64,000 nt of DNA, from the NCBI GenBank assembly GCA_016584305.1, contig JACEEZ010021775.1, positions 145,001 to 209,000 on the forward strand, given 5' to 3'. The translations under genes were made by a program, and so were the position numbers. Origin of the DNA: Chionoecetes opilio (Eukaryota; Arthropoda; Malacostraca; Decapoda; Majidae). Below are positions 21,823-34,615 of the stretch, one piece after another; the first letter of the stretch is position 1, and each line of letters starts with the position of its first letter. Below the pieces are notes generated by a model. That model did no database searches. It saw only the letters and a program-made list of their open reading frames with translations, and had not been told where the DNA came from.

Positions 21823-22435
21823 CCAATACAACAGAACAATTAAAGTGAAGTGAAGTGCAAAGGTGATCAATAACAAGAGAACGAAAGTATAGTGCTGAAG
21901 AAATTGATAGGGATAAGACATAAAGTAAGAAATGAAATAGAAAAGACAGACCAGCAACAAAGAAAAGTGAAAAACACGTCAGGGGGGGCAGAGCAAAGGC
22001 TACCCCGCGAAACCACATCGCAGCGGACCGGACCATTCGACCCCCTCCCACCCCCAGCTTGGCGAGGCTACACTTTGGCCCCTGCAAGTCATTTCATACC
22101 CAATGCATGCTGCTCACCTACTTAATAACCTCTAAGTAACTGTGGCGTTCCTGAATGATCACGTAGTCAAGAAATACGTGGTGGGGAAAAACAGCACCAC
22201 ATCCGGCAGTGCATTTTCGGTGGAGTTCATTGTTAGGTCTCGCTAGGAGGTTATTGGTAAGGTTAGGTTAGATTATAGTGAGGTTAAGTTAGGATTTTTT
22301 TTTTTTTTATCTCCCCCCCACTTTACAATTACGTTTTAGAGGTATCTGAAGGGATCTGTGAAGTTATGGGTGAAAAACCCCCACTAATAAGGGCGGGAAA
22401 GGACTAGAATTTTACCCATCCCGCTATTTTCAAGA
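21823..22435. other. No feature recognised; short AGGTTAGG patch
   Basis: A 77-codon frame at 21892-22125 has no recognised domain and begins with a non-ATG codon. An AGGTTAGGTTAG-like patch lies at 22256-22285. Confidence 0.4.
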
Positions 22436-23035
22436 CGAAAACATTTTTTTCTGATAGATTTTGATCGAGTTTTGAATGAACCTGGTAAAAATTTTGTTTA
22501 TGGTGTTGCAAGATTTTCAGACAAGTTCTATTTGTTTAGCTTTATATGTGATGCTTTTCCAATGGGATATATATTTTTTTTCCTTTGCAAATCTCAAAAT
22601 TGTGTTTTTTGCCATTCGAAAGTGATGACAAATTTCTAAAAATATACTTTTTAGACGTTTTGACGGGAATAAACACTCCATTTGAAAAAGCATCAAATAA
22701 TAACCTAATCAAACCATTAAACTAACCTAACCAAACCTAACCCTCAAACTAACCTAACCGAACTTAGCCGATGAAACATTTTGTTTGCACATTTCATTGT
22801 TACTTTCACACTCGTTCAGATCTATAGAAACAGTAGAAAGGTGAAAAATACTTGAATCCAGACCAGTCATGTTCTAAATATTAGCCCTGAAGCTCATGGA
22901 GTTTTTTGGCAAAAGCTTTTTTTTTTTATTATTTATTTAAAGTAGGGGTGGGGACGCCTCATCAACAAGCTAGTCCCCGGGGAAAAATTTACTCCAAAAC
23001 ACATCAAAACTTATCAGAAAAAAAAGTTCCGTCCT
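22436..23035. mobile_element. Diverged foldback/MITE related to 15852-16190
   Basis: The left end has ACATTTTTTTCTGATAGATT then TTGATCGAGTTTTGAA. The right end has the inverted counterpart (AAAACACATCAAAACTTATC, AGAAAAAAAAGTTCCGTC). The core contains AACCTAACC repeats. The arms are only partly alike, so boundaries are approximate. Confidence 0.6.
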
Positions 23036-23039
23036 CGTC

Positions 23040-24175
23040 ACAAACAGTTAGGATAGCAGTGTTGGGGTTTGGAGTGGCCTGTGGGGGCCGCCCAGCCTCC
23101 CCACCCATCGAATTCTTAATTTGCCGAGCCAGCTTCAAACATGAAATACGCAGAATGACGAGATCAACACAATGAAATAGGTAAGGATTAATTATCTGGA
23201 GGATGCACTAATACGAAGTAATGCCCCAGTCAAACATGCCGCCTCCAGCCACCAAAACATGGGATGGATTGCTTATAATTTCATTAATTTACTTGGCCCA
23301 CCCTGCCTTGCCTTGGCCGTGCTGTGGCCCCTACAGGCACAAACACCACCACCTACATAATTACATGTCACCCTGTCACTCACCTGGGCAGACATTCAGA
23401 AAGTTAAAGGGCACGGTGTTTAGCTTTAAAGGAGGCGGGTCACAAACCCCGGCTAACACCCGATACCCATCACGGCTGGATGGACAAGGGCTTGGGGTTT
23501 TATTAAGGAAAAGGGAGCCATTATACCTTCAGTCTGATGCGTGGCGGTTAGTGGCAGCTAGGGTCCTACTCTAGTGGCAGCTACCCGCCGGGGTGGTGAA
23601 GCGAGGTGGTCTGGGAGGCAGAATGCCAGAACAGCTGATGGATGTCGCTAGGTCGTGAAGCATGGACGTTAGCCTCTCTGAATGTAGCCCCTGAGCTCTT
23701 GCACCTGCGTGGAGGTCTTTAGCCTCTTTCTCAACACTCCCACACGTCTATCTGCCTGCCAAGTGGCGAGCACTGCCGAGCAGTGAACTTCAACACGTGC
23801 TTCACGAAGCACGAGGCTGTTTTGTGGGACAACTGACACAAACAAACATCGCTACGTTACGGTGGCTACATTAAATGAAAGCTTCTTCTATCAATACGGC
23901 ACTTAATTATCATTGATATGAGTTGATTATGTTATTAAAACTGAGTTTATTATTTGGTCAGAATGAAAAGGCAAACCAATGTCTATTTTCGACTCACAAA
24001 TTTCAGATCAGTGTTCAGAAACCCCCGGCAACTCCCTTCCTTGATGGGTTCCTTATAATAGCGCCCTATATATATATATAGGTTGTTCTGGCAAAGGCAG
24101 AAGTGCTTTGAAGAAACTTGGCTGCTTGACCTAGTATAAATAGAAGTGGTCTTTTCCAGGTACCAGGTAAAGGCT
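23040..24175. other. No gene recognised
   Basis: Mixed-composition sequence. The block around 23430-23620 (AACCCCGGCTAACACCCGAT and following) looks like a dispersed repeat but occurs once here. Short open frames carry no recognised domain. Confidence 0.4.
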
Positions 24176-24176
24176 A

Positions 24177-25038
24177 AAGCCCCCGTCACACATTCCATAA
24201 TCGAACCACGATAGCGCCACCAATTTGATTATTGACGCTATCGTGAAATTTGACCACGAAAAACGCAGACCACGATAGCCTCACAACAATGTCACGCTGC
24301 CTGTACGTATGTGTCATGATGGTCGTAAGATGGTCACGATGGAGTCATGACAGCTGTAAGACTACGTCACGAATGAAAAATCAACGGTCATTTTGTCGTC
24401 ACGATAGAGCTACGATAACCACGACAGTGCCATGACGGTGCCATGAACGTATCACGATAGCGTCAAGAGACATGCCTCACACGTGGGTGGATGTTGCCAT
24501 GGTGATGGAGAAGGGGGGGAAACGGGGGAGAGGGGTTGTAATAAAGAAGGGGGTGTTGATGTTGGTGGGGAAACGGGGGGAGGGGGCTTTGGCATGTAGA
24601 AGGCGTTGTTGGTACGTTGGTGGGGATATGAGTGGTTAAAAGGGGGGTGGGGGTGTCAACATGTGGCGAGGGAGTAGGGGGTAGAGAGTAGGGGGAGGGT
24701 GGTGTCACCGCGTGGCGAGGGAGTAGAGGGTTGAGAGTAGGGGGAGGGTGGTGTCACCACGTGATGAGGGAGTAGGGGGTAGAGAGACGCGGGTGGGTGG
24801 AGGTGAATGAGAAAGGGGGGGGAAGACGGAAGGGGGTGGGAAAAAGGGGGGAAGGTAGGGAACAAGACTCGTGTAACGGTTTCTTATCGTCACGATCAGT
24901 GGCGTACCGAGGGGGGGGGGGGGGTGGGCGGATGCGGCCATGGCCCCCCCCTTTGTAAAAAATAAATAATAAAATATATTATTATAAATAAATAAATAAA
25001 TATATATATATATCACAGACCATTATATCTACAGTGGT

Positions 25039-25118
<80 letters not shown>

Positions 25119-25445
25119 AATATATTATTTTTTTTTTTGGCCCTCCCCTTCTCAATTTTCTGGGTACGCCACTGGTCACGATAGACATACGAAGATCACG
25201 GTAGTGTCACGAAGCTGCTACATAGATAACGATAGACTTAAGATAGCGCTGCGTTGGGTACAAACATCGGAGAGCTTCCCGATTTTTTAGTGCACGCATT
25301 AACTTTTCGTGGCCTCGGCCGAGCGCGTCACGAGCGTCACGTCACGATCGGTCACGATGGACCCATAACCAGGACCATGGCGGCGCTGCGCATTGCATTG
25401 TTGGCGCGTTCGTGGTTCGATTATGGAATGTGTGACGGGGGCTTA
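24177..25445. mobile_element. TTAA-type DNA element with CACGATAG subterminal repeats
   Basis: Ends AAGCCCCCGTCACACATTCC and its complement (with TAATCGAACCACGA inside) form ~40 bp terminal inverted repeats. The right end is followed by TTAA-like sequence. Many CACGATAG/TCACGA motifs lie inside both ends. The middle holds a G-rich tandem repeat (about 24660-24790) and a hAT-type MITE. No transposase is seen. Confidence 0.75.
24897..25174. mobile_element. hAT-like MITE, 278 bp, with perfect 8 bp duplication
   Basis: Ends CAGTGGCGTACCGAG and CTGGGTACGCCACTG are flanked by identical GTCACGAT (24889-24896, 25175-25182). The inside is G-rich and C-rich runs plus a (TA)n tract (25048-25114). It is nested in the 24177-25445 element. 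Confidence 0.92.
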
Positions 25446-25810
25446 AGTCACTGTTACATCATCGTGGTGAACACCTGCACAATGCACATCACACGTGCAC
25501 CTTAATCATTATACAAGTCTAGCCTTGCACTCCAAACATATCCATTGTTCTAATAGTTGTTATTGTCACTAACATTAATTTACGTAACACTTTTAACACG
25601 TATTACTACCGGCTACAATTAACCTCTCAAGATTATCCCACACAATCTAGTCATACACGTTTTAGCTGTAGGCTTATACATAACTCAAATATATCACATC
25701 TTCAAGATCAATATGCCTATACAAATATACATGCCCTATTTACGTGAAATTACCCTACCCTGACATTATTCTTAGTGACAAAAGCGAAACTCCTTTAAAT
25801 ATACCCTCCA
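25446..25810. other. No feature recognised
   Basis: AT-rich sequence leading into the 26 bp minisatellite. Confidence 0.4.
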
Positions 25811-28199
25811 CAAGCAGGCGTCACCCATCCCCCACCCCGTCACCCATCCCTCACCCCGTCACCCATCCCGCATCCCCCACCCCGTCACCCATCCCGCATC
25901 TCTCACCCCGTCACCCATCCCGCATTCCCCACCCCTTCACCCATCCCGCATCCCCCACCCCGTCACCCATCCCGCATCCCCCACCCCGTCACCCATCCCG
26001 CATCCCCCACCCCGTCACCCATCCCGCATCCCTCACCCCGTCCCCCAACCCCGTCCATCCATCACCCCTCCCCATCCCGTACCATCCCATCCTCACCCAT
26101 CCCCAACCCACCCGTCACCACATCCCCACCTCATCCCGCTCCCCACCCGCACCCTCACCCCGTCACCCATCCGCATCCCCACCCCGTCACCCATCCCGCA
26201 TCCCCACCCCGTCACCCATCCCTCCTCACCCGTCACCAATCCCGCATCCCCACCCCGTACCCACCCCATCATCCCCATCCCCCGTCACCCATCCGCATCC
26301 CTCACCCCGTCACCCAATCCCGCATCCCCACCCCGTCATCCCATCCCCACCCATCACCCATCCCCATCCCCACCCGTCACCATCCGCATCCCTCACCCTA
26401 CCCATCCCGCATCCTCACCCCGTCACCCATCCCGCATCCCCCACCCGTCACCCACCCGCATCCCTCACCCCATCACCCATCCCGCATCCCCCACCCCGTC
26501 ACCACGCATCCCTCACCCCTCACCCATCCCGCATCCTCCCCGTCACCCATCCCGCATCCCCACCCCGTCACCCATCCCGCATCCTCACCGTCACCCATCC
26601 CGCATCCTTACCCCGTCACCCATCCCGCATCCCTCACCCCGTCACCCATCCGCATCCCTCACCCCGTCACCCATCCCTCACCCCGTCACCCATCCCGCAT
26701 CCCTCACCCCGTCACCCATCCCGCATCCCTCAACCCGTCACCCATCCCGCATCCCTCACCCCGTCACCCATCCCGCATCCCTCAACCTGTCACCCATCCC
26801 GCATCCCTCACCCCATCACCCATCCCGCATCCATCACCCTGTCACCCATCCCGCATCCCCCACCCGTCACCCATCCCGCATCCGTCACCCATCCCGCATC
26901 CCTCACCCCGTCACCACCCACCCCCCGTCAATCCCCCCTCACCCGTCACCCATCCCGCATCCCTCACCCGTCACCCATCCCGCATCCCTCACACCCGTCA
27001 CCCATCCCGCATCCCCCACCCGCAATCCCACCCACCCGCATCCCCCACCCCGTCACCCATCCCGCATCCCTCACCCTGTCCCCGCATCCCTCACCCGTCA
27101 CCCATCCCGTCTACCATCCGCATCCCTCACCCGTCACCCATCCCGATCTCACCCAATCCCGCATCCCCACCCCGTCACCCATCCCGCATCCTCACCCCGT
27201 CACCCATCCCGCATCCCCACCCGTCACCCCCCGCATCCCCACCCCGTCACCCATCCCGCATCCCCCACCCCACATCACGCACCCCTCACCCCGTCACCCA
27301 TCCCGCATCCCTCACCCGTCCACCCACCCGCATCCCTCCCCCGTCACCCACCCCGCATCCCCCACCCGTCACCCATCCCCTCACCCCGTCACCCATCCCG
27401 CATCCCCACCCCGTCACCCATCCCTCACCCCTCCCCCACCGTCCCCACCCGCACCTCCCCATCACCCGTCACCCATCCCGCATCCCCCACCCGTCCACCG
27501 CATCCCTCACCCCATCACCCATCCCGCATCCCCACCCGTCACCCATCCCCCCCCATCCCTCACCCCGTCACCCATCCCGCATTCCCCACCCCGTCACCCA
27601 TCCCGCATCCCTCACCCCATCACCCATCCCGCATCCCCTCACCCGTCACCCATCCCGCATCCCTCACCCATCCCGCATCCATCACCCCGTCACCCATCCC
27701 GCATCCCCCACCCCGTCACCCATCCCGCATCCCTCACCCCCGTCACCCATCCCGCATCCCTCACCCGTCACCCATCCCGCATCCCCTCACCCATCCCGCA
27801 TCCCTCACCCCGTCACCCATCCCGCATCCCCCACCCCGTCACACCATCCTCGCATCCCCCACCCCGTCACCCATCCCGCATCCCGTCACCATCCCGCATC
27901 CCTCACCCCGCCCACCCATCCCGCATCCCTCACCCCGTCACCCATCCCGCATCCCTCACCCCGTCACCCATCCCGCATCCCTCACCCGCCACCCATCCCT
28001 CACCCCGTCACCCATCCCGCATCCCCCACCCGTCACCCATCCCGCATATCCCTCACCCCGTCACCCCGTCACCCATCCCGCATCCCTCACCCCGTCACCC
28101 ATCCCGCATCCCTCACCCCGTCACCCATCCCGCATACCTCACCCCGTCACCCATCCCGCATCCATAACCCACCCCGCATCACCCATCCCACATCCATCT
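25811..28199. repeat. 26 bp C-rich minisatellite, left part
   Basis: Unit CTCACCCCGTCACCCATCCC followed by GCATCC, about 90 copies with many deletions and C-run slips. Because 26 is not a multiple of three, any stop-free unit gives long His/Pro/Ser-rich frames (one of 807 codons). These are not genes. Confidence 0.97.
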
Positions 28200-28520
28200 A
28201 CCTCTCCATCAGGAGAGGTAGGAAAAGTTCTTACGGCTTTTAACCAGGGTAGAACAAGAAGTAACGGATTCAAGCTGGAAAAGCGTAGATTTAGAAAGGA
28301 AATAGGGAAAAACTGCTTCACAAATAGGGTGGTGAACGAATGGAATGGTCTCAGTAGACAGGCAGTTAGTGCTGAGTCATTGGGGAACTTTAAAGAGGAG
28401 CTGGATAGGTTCATGGATGGGGATGAAAGGGGGATGTAGGTAGTGTTAGGTGACAGGAACTACCACGTGTAGGCCTCGCGGCCTCTTGTAGCTTCCTTAT
28501 TTTCTTATGTTCTTATGTTC
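28200..28520 (+). mobile_element. LINE 3' tail, longest copy, inside the minisatellite
   Basis: The frame reads through EKRRFRKEIGKNCFTNRVVN and EWNGLSRQAVSAESLGNFK to a stop at 28437-28439. The shared 3' UTR and TTCTTATG end follow. The CACCCCGTC array resumes immediately after. This is the C-terminal tail of a non-LTR reverse transcriptase, its best-preserved copy here, and it splits one original array in two. Confidence 0.92.
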
Positions 28521-29680
28521 ACCCCGTCACCCATCCCGCATCCCTCACCTCGTCACCCATCCCCCACCCCGTCACCCATCCCGCATCCCCACCCGTCACC
28601 CCTCCCGCATCCCTCACCCCGTCACCCATCCCGCATCCCCAACCCGTCACCCATCCCTCACCCGTCACCCATCCCGCATCCCTCACCCCGTCACCCATCC
28701 GCATCCCCCACCCCGTCACCCATCCCGCATCCCTCACCCCCTCACCCATTTCCCGCATCCCGCACCCACCCGTCACCCATCCCGCATCCCTACCCGTCAC
28801 CCATCCCGCATCCCTCACCCCGTCACCCATCCCGCATCCCCACCCCGTCACCCATCCCGCATCCCTCACCCCGTCACTCCCTCCTGCATCACCCCCCGTC
28901 ACCCATCCCTCACCCCCACCCATCCCCATCCCGCATCCCTCACCCCGTCACCATCCCCCACCCTCACCCCATCCCCATCCCTCACCCCGCACCCATCCCG
29001 CATCCCTCACCCCGTCACCATCCCGCATCCCTCACCCCGTCACCCATCCCTCACCCGTCACCCATTCCTCATCCCTCACCCACGTCACCCCGTCCCCATC
29101 CAAACCCGTCACCCATCCCGCATCCTCACCCCGTCACCCATCCCGCATCCCTCACCCCGTACCCATCCCCTCACCCCGTCACCCATCCCTCACCCCGTCA
29201 CCCATCCCGCATCCCTCACCCCTCACCCATCCCGCATCCTCACCCCGTCACCCATCCCTCACCCCGTCACCCATCCCGCATCCCTCACCCCGTCACCCAT
29301 CCCGCATCCCTCACCCCGTCACCCATCCCGCATCCCTCACCCCGTCACCCATCCCGCATCCCTCACCCCGTCACCCATCCCGCATCCATCACCCCGTCAC
29401 CCATCCTCACCCCGTCACCCATCCCGCATCCCTCACCCGTCACCCATCCCGCATCTCACCCTTCCACCCCACCCCGCATCCCCACCCCGTCACCCATCCC
29501 GCATCCCTCACCCCGTCACCATCCGCATCCCTCACCCCGTCACCATCCCATCCCTCACCCCGTCACCCATCCCGCATCCCTCACCCCGTCACCCATCCCG
29601 CATCCATCACCCCGTCACCCATCCCTCACCCCGTCACCCATCCCGCATCCCTCACCCCGTCACCCATCCCACATCCCTCA
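28521..29680. repeat. 26 bp C-rich minisatellite, right part
   Basis: Same unit and phase as the left part, about 44 copies. The open frames of about 400 codons are artefacts. Confidence 0.97.
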
Positions 29681-30026
29681 AGAAGGTAGCGTTTTGGTAA
29701 CGTTAGGAAAATTCGTAATATATACGTAAATCATACGTTCACTCTTGAATTGTGTACACAGCGCGCCAAAGCATTGTTCGCGACATCATAACACAGCGCT
29801 TCCATACGGGAATTCAGAAAATGTACTCTATGGCAGCCTACTGACTTCCGAGAGAGATATCTTACATATGGCAGCTTGTTTAAGGCATGGGCAGTCCATC
29901 AAGACCGTTGAGGAATGTTCAGATGCCACTTGTCAATTATAGACGAAGCATTTAAAAAAGTATCGCCTTCCTTCCCGCGAGTAATTTGAACAGACGCGCA
30001 TTGGTATAAATATCATTATTTGCATA

Positions 30027-30300
30027 ATGAGTGGCAAGAAAGACCTAACAAAGGAGCAAATTAAAGTTATTGTATCTCTACACAAGGCAGAGAGGCCAGT
30101 GGAAGAAATATCAAGGATTGTGGATGTTACGAGGAGATGTGTGCATAAGTGGGTGGAAAGTTTCGGGGTGGGTTGGCGGTGTCGCGGCAGCCGCGACATC
30201 AGAACATTATAAGTGGCCAGGGCGAGGATGTAAAACCTCAGCAAGCACCCTAAATGTCATGAAACGTCAAGTGGATGCCCATCCTCAATTAAGAGCAAGA
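30027..30300 (+). pseudogene. Tc1/mariner-type transposase N-terminus (left arm and loop)
   Basis: Begins MSGKKDLTKEQIKVIVSLHK, followed by ISRIVDVTRRCVHKWV. This is the first helix-turn-helix of the paired-like DNA-binding domain of Tc1-type transposases. After a frameshift near 30190 the frame goes on in the loop with a second-subdomain pattern (NVMKRQVDAHPQLRARKI). The DDE catalytic domain is missing. The same N-terminus is present inverted at 30527-30342. Confidence 0.85.
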
Positions 30301-30341
30301 AAAATATTGCGATATGACTTTTACATCCTCGCCCTGGCCAC

Positions 30342-30527
30342 TTATAATGTTCTGGTGTCGCGGCTGCCGCGACACCGCCAACCCACCCCGAACCTTTCCA
30401 CCCACTTATGCACACATCTCCTCGTAACATCCACAATCCTTGATATTTCTTCCACTGGCCTCTCTGCCTTGTGTAGAGATACAATAACTTTAATTTGCTC
30501 CTTTGTTAGGTCTTTCTTGCCACTCAT
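30342..30527 (-). pseudogene. Tc1/mariner-type transposase N-terminus (inverted arm)
   Basis: Mirror copy of the helix-turn-helix fragment with only a few changes from the left arm (for example Glu-Arg-Phe for Glu-Ser-Phe). It stops after about 61 codons. Confidence 0.85.
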
Positions 30528-30801
30528 TATGCAAATAATGATATTTATACCAATGCGCGTCTGTTCAAATTACTCGCGGGAAGGAAGCCGATACTTTTTT
30601 AAATGCTTCGTCTATAATTGACAAGTGGCATCTAAATATTCCTCAACGGTCTTGATGGACTGCCCGTGCCTTAAACAAGCTGCCATATGTAAGATATCTC
30701 TCTCGGAAGTCAGTAGGCTGCCATAGAGTACATTTTCTGAATTCCCGTATGGAAGCGCTGTGTTATGATGTCGCGAACAATGCTTTGGCGCGCTGTGTAT
30801 G

Positions 30802-30957
30802 TTGCATTTAGGTAGTTTTTGTTACGTCGCTACGATACGTTTTTTTTAATGTAATTAAGACGTTATAGGCCTCTTCCATTTGTGCCCAAGTTCCATGAAC
30901 CAGTTCTTTCAGTTCAGGGTTGGGTTCAGTTCCTGGTTCTGGGTTCGCGTGTCATAT
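30802..30957. other. Short spacer before the minisatellite
   Basis: Includes a CAGTTC/GGGTTC-rich patch; no other feature. Confidence 0.4.
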
Positions 30958-33648
30958 GCCCCCCATTGTTGTGTAATACGGCCCTCATGATGCCCCCCAT
31001 TGGTGTGTAATACGGCCCTCATCATACCCCCCATTGTTGTGTAATAAGACCCTCATCATACCCCCCATTGTTTTGTAATACGGCCCTCATCATGCCCCCC
31101 ATTGTTGTGTAATACGGCCCTCATCATGCCCCCCATTGGTGTGTAATACGGCCCTCATCATGCCCCCCATTGTTTTGTAATACGGCCCTCATCATGCCCC
31201 CCCATTGTTGTGTAATACGGCCCTCATCATACCCCCCATTGTTGTGTAATAAGACCCTCATCATACCCCCCATTGTTTTGTAATACGGCCCTCATCATAC
31301 CCCCCATTGTTTTGTAATACGGCCCTCATCATACCCCCCATTGTTGTGTAATACGGCCCACATCATGCCCCCCATTGTTGTGTAATACGACCCTCATCAT
31401 ACCCCCATTGTTGTGTAATACGGCCCTCATCATGCCCCCTATTGTTGTGTAATACGGCCCTCATCATGCCCCCCATTGTTGTGTAATACGGCCCTCATCA
31501 TGCCCCCCATTGTTGTGTAATAGGGCCTCATCATGCCCCCCATTGTTGTGTAATACGGCCCTCATCATGCCCCCATTGGTGTGTAATACGGCCCTCATCA
31601 TGCCCCCCATTGTTGTGTAATACGGCCCTCATCATGCCCCCATTGTTGTTGTAAAACGGCCCTCATCATACCCCACATTGTTGTGTAATACGGCCTCATC
31701 ATACCCCCATTGTAGTGTAATACGGCTCTCATCATACCCCCCATTGTAGTGTAATACGGCCCTCATCATGCCCCATTGTTGTGTAATACGGCCCTCATCA
31801 TTACCCCCATTGTAGTGTAATACGGCCCTCATCATGCCCCCCATTGTTGTGTAATACGGCCCTCATCATGCCCCCCATTGGTGTGTAATACGGCCCTCAT
31901 CATACCCCCATTGTTGTGTAATACGGCCTCATCATGCCACCATTAGTGTGTAATACGGCCCTCATCATACCCCAATTGTAGTGTAATACGGCCCTCATCA
32001 TGCCCCCCATTGTTGTGTAACACGGCCCTCATCATGCCCCCATTGTTGTGTAATACGGCCCTTATCATGCCCCCCATTGTTGTGTAATACGGCCCTCATC
32101 ATGCCCCCCATTGTAGTGTAATACGGCCCTCATCATGCCCCCCATTGTTATGTAATACGGCCCTCATCATGCCCCCCATTGGTGTGTAATACGGCCCTCA
32201 TCATGTCCCCATTGTTGTGTAATGCGGCCCTCATCATGCCCCCCATTGTTGTGTAATACGGCCCTCATCATACCCCCCATTGTTGTGTTTAAAACGGCCC
32301 TCATCATGCCCCCCATTGTTGTGTAATACGGCCCTCATCATACCCCCCATTGGTGTGTAATACGGCCCTCATCATGCCCCCATTGTTGTGTAATACGGCC
32401 CTCATCATGCCCTCCATTGGTGTGTAATACGGCCCTCATCATGCCCCTCATTGGTGTGTAATACGGACCTCATCATGCCCCCCATTGTTGTGTAATACGG
32501 CCCTCATCATACCCCCCATTGTTGTTTTAATACGGCCCTCATCATACCCCCATTGGTGTGTAATACGGCCCTCATCATGCCCCCCATTGTTGGTAATACG
32601 GCCCTCATCATGCCCCTCATTGTTGTGTAATACGGCCCTCATCATACCCCCCATTGGTGTGTAATACGGCCCTCATCATGCCCCCCATTGTTGTGTAATA
32701 CGGCCCTCATCATGCCCCCCATTGTTGTGTAATACGGCCCTCATCATACCCCCATTGGTGTGTAATACGGCCTTCATCATGCCCCCATTGTTGTGTAATA
32801 CGGCCCTCATCATGCCCCCCATTGGTGTGTAATACGGCCCTCATCATGCCCCCCATTGTTGTGTAATACAGCCCTCATCATGCCCCCCATTGTTGTGTAA
32901 TACGGCCCTCATCATACCCCCCATTGTTGTGTAATACTGCCCTCATCATGCCCCCCCTTGTTGTGTAATACGGCCTCATCATGCCCCCATTGGTGTGTAA
33001 TACGGCCCTCATCATACCCCCTATTGTGTGTAATACGGGCCCTCATCATACCCCCATTGGTGTGTAATACGGCCCTCATCATGCCCCCCATTGGTGTGTA
33101 ATACGGCCCTCATCATACCCCCCATTGGTGTGTAATACGGCCTTCATCATACCCTCCATTGGTGTGTAATACGGCCCTCATCATGCCCCCCATTGGTGTG
33201 TAATACGGCCCTCATCATGCCCCCCATTGTAGTGTAATACGGCTCTCATCATACCCCCCATTGTTGTGTAATACGGCCCTCATCATACCCCCCATTGGTG
33301 TGTAATATGGCCCTCATCATACCCCCCATTGTTGTGTAATACGGCCCTCATCATACCCCCATTGTAGTGTAATACGGCCCTCATCATGCCCCCCATTGTT
33401 GTGTAATACGGCCCTCATCATACCCCCCATTGTTGTGTAATACGGCACTCATCATACCCCCCATTGTAGTGTAATACGGCCCTGATCATACCCCCTATTG
33501 TAGTGTAATACAGCCCTCATCATACCCCCATTGTAGTGTAATACGGCCCTCATCATGCCCCCCATTGTTGTGTAATACGGCCCTCATCATACCACCCATT
33601 AGTGTGTAATACGGCCCTCATCATACCCCCCATTGTTGTGTAATACGG
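30958..33648. repeat. 34 bp minisatellite, about 80 copies
   Basis: Unit CCCCCCATTGTTGTGTAATA then CGGCCCTCATCATG, with GTT/GGT/GTAG variants and single-base gaps. Variants are scattered and not grouped, and no gene frame is supported. Confidence 0.97.
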
Positions 33649-33674
33649 CAGTAGAGTACGATGAGCCAGTCGGA

Positions 33675-33995
33675 GCTAATTGACCTCTGACCCCTTACTT
33701 CCGGGTTCATTGACCTCTAACGGTATTTTTTATTTGACCTCTTGACCTCTAACGGTATTTACTTCCTGGTTCCCACGCTCTTACGGTATTTTACTTCCTG
33801 GTTCCCACAGGGACCTCTTGACCCCTAACGGAACTGTACTTCCTGGTTCCCACGCTTTTATGAATGGGTGTGTACTCCTGCATTGTACTATGCATTTAAT
33901 GAATGAGTCACTACTGCAGCTGAATGGGTCATGTGGTGTAATCCAGTGACCTCTTGACCTCTAACGTATTTTACTTCCTGTTTCCCACTGATGAC
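33675..33995. repeat. Irregular tandem repeat with TGACCTCT and TTACTTCCTGGTTCCCAC
   Basis: About five imperfect units combining TTGACCTCTAACGGTATTT and ACTTCCTGGTTCCCAC; spacing varies. Confidence 0.7.
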
Positions 33996-34206
33996 ACTCA
34001 AAGAAAAAAGTTGTGAAGTTTTTAAAAACATCCCCCCTTTATGCATCCCTCCCTCCCTCCTCCTCCTCCCTCCTCCCCCCCCTCCCTCCTCCCTCCCTCC
34101 TCTTCCTTTTCCCTCCCCCCCTCCTCCTCCCTCCCCCCCTTTCCCACGCCCCCATTCTTCCTCCTTCCATCCCTTCACGCTTTTTTACCTCCTGTTCCTT
34201 AATCAT

Positions 34207-34207
<1 letters not shown>

Positions 34208-34293
<86 letters not shown>

Positions 34294-34361
34294 TTCTCTT
34301 CGTTTCCCTTCCCTCACATTAGCTCCTTATTACCCCCCCTTTCCTTCCTTTTTCTGTATTA

Positions 34362-34400
<39 letters not shown>

Positions 34401-34426
34401 CTCTCTCCTCTCCTCTCTCTCTCTCA
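34208..34426. repeat. (TC)n microsatellite
   Basis: Two TC tracts separated by a short pyrimidine-rich piece. Ser-Leu open frames are artefacts. Confidence 0.95.
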
Positions 34427-34492
34427 TAGTGACGTCAAGCTTGTCTCAGCACTGAATGAATAAAATTTTTTTGGAAAGCATGTAGTGAGGTG

Positions 34493-34496
<4 letters not shown>

Positions 34497-34535
<39 letters not shown>

Positions 34536-34550
34536 GTGTGTGTTGTGTGG
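34497..34550. repeat. (GT)n microsatellite
   Basis: GT dinucleotide tract just upstream of the LTR retrotransposon. Confidence 0.95.
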
Positions 34551-34615
34551 GGGTGATCTTATTTTTACCTATTTGTAAAAAAAAATTAAAAAAAAGTTGT
34601 ACGTAATATATATAT

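Larger units (their letters stand above)
29755..30801. mobile_element. Foldback made from a Tc1-like element's 5' part
   Basis: Inverted arms of about 480 bp (29755-30232 and 30318-30801) are almost identical, with an 85 bp loop. Each arm carries the start of a Tc1-type transposase. The arms include what should be the 5' end and untranslated leader; no catalytic part is present. A copy of this structure cannot encode a transposase. Confidence 0.9.

Noticed and set aside
25744..28167. 807-codon plus-strand open frame, and the ~400-codon frames at 28507-29729
   Set aside because: They are translations of a 26 bp minisatellite; the His/Pro/Ser/Arg peptide cycles because the unit is not a multiple of three and has no stop.
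30958..33648. CRISPR-like array
   Set aside because: Units are contiguous with no unique spacers and the genome is eukaryotic; it is a minisatellite.
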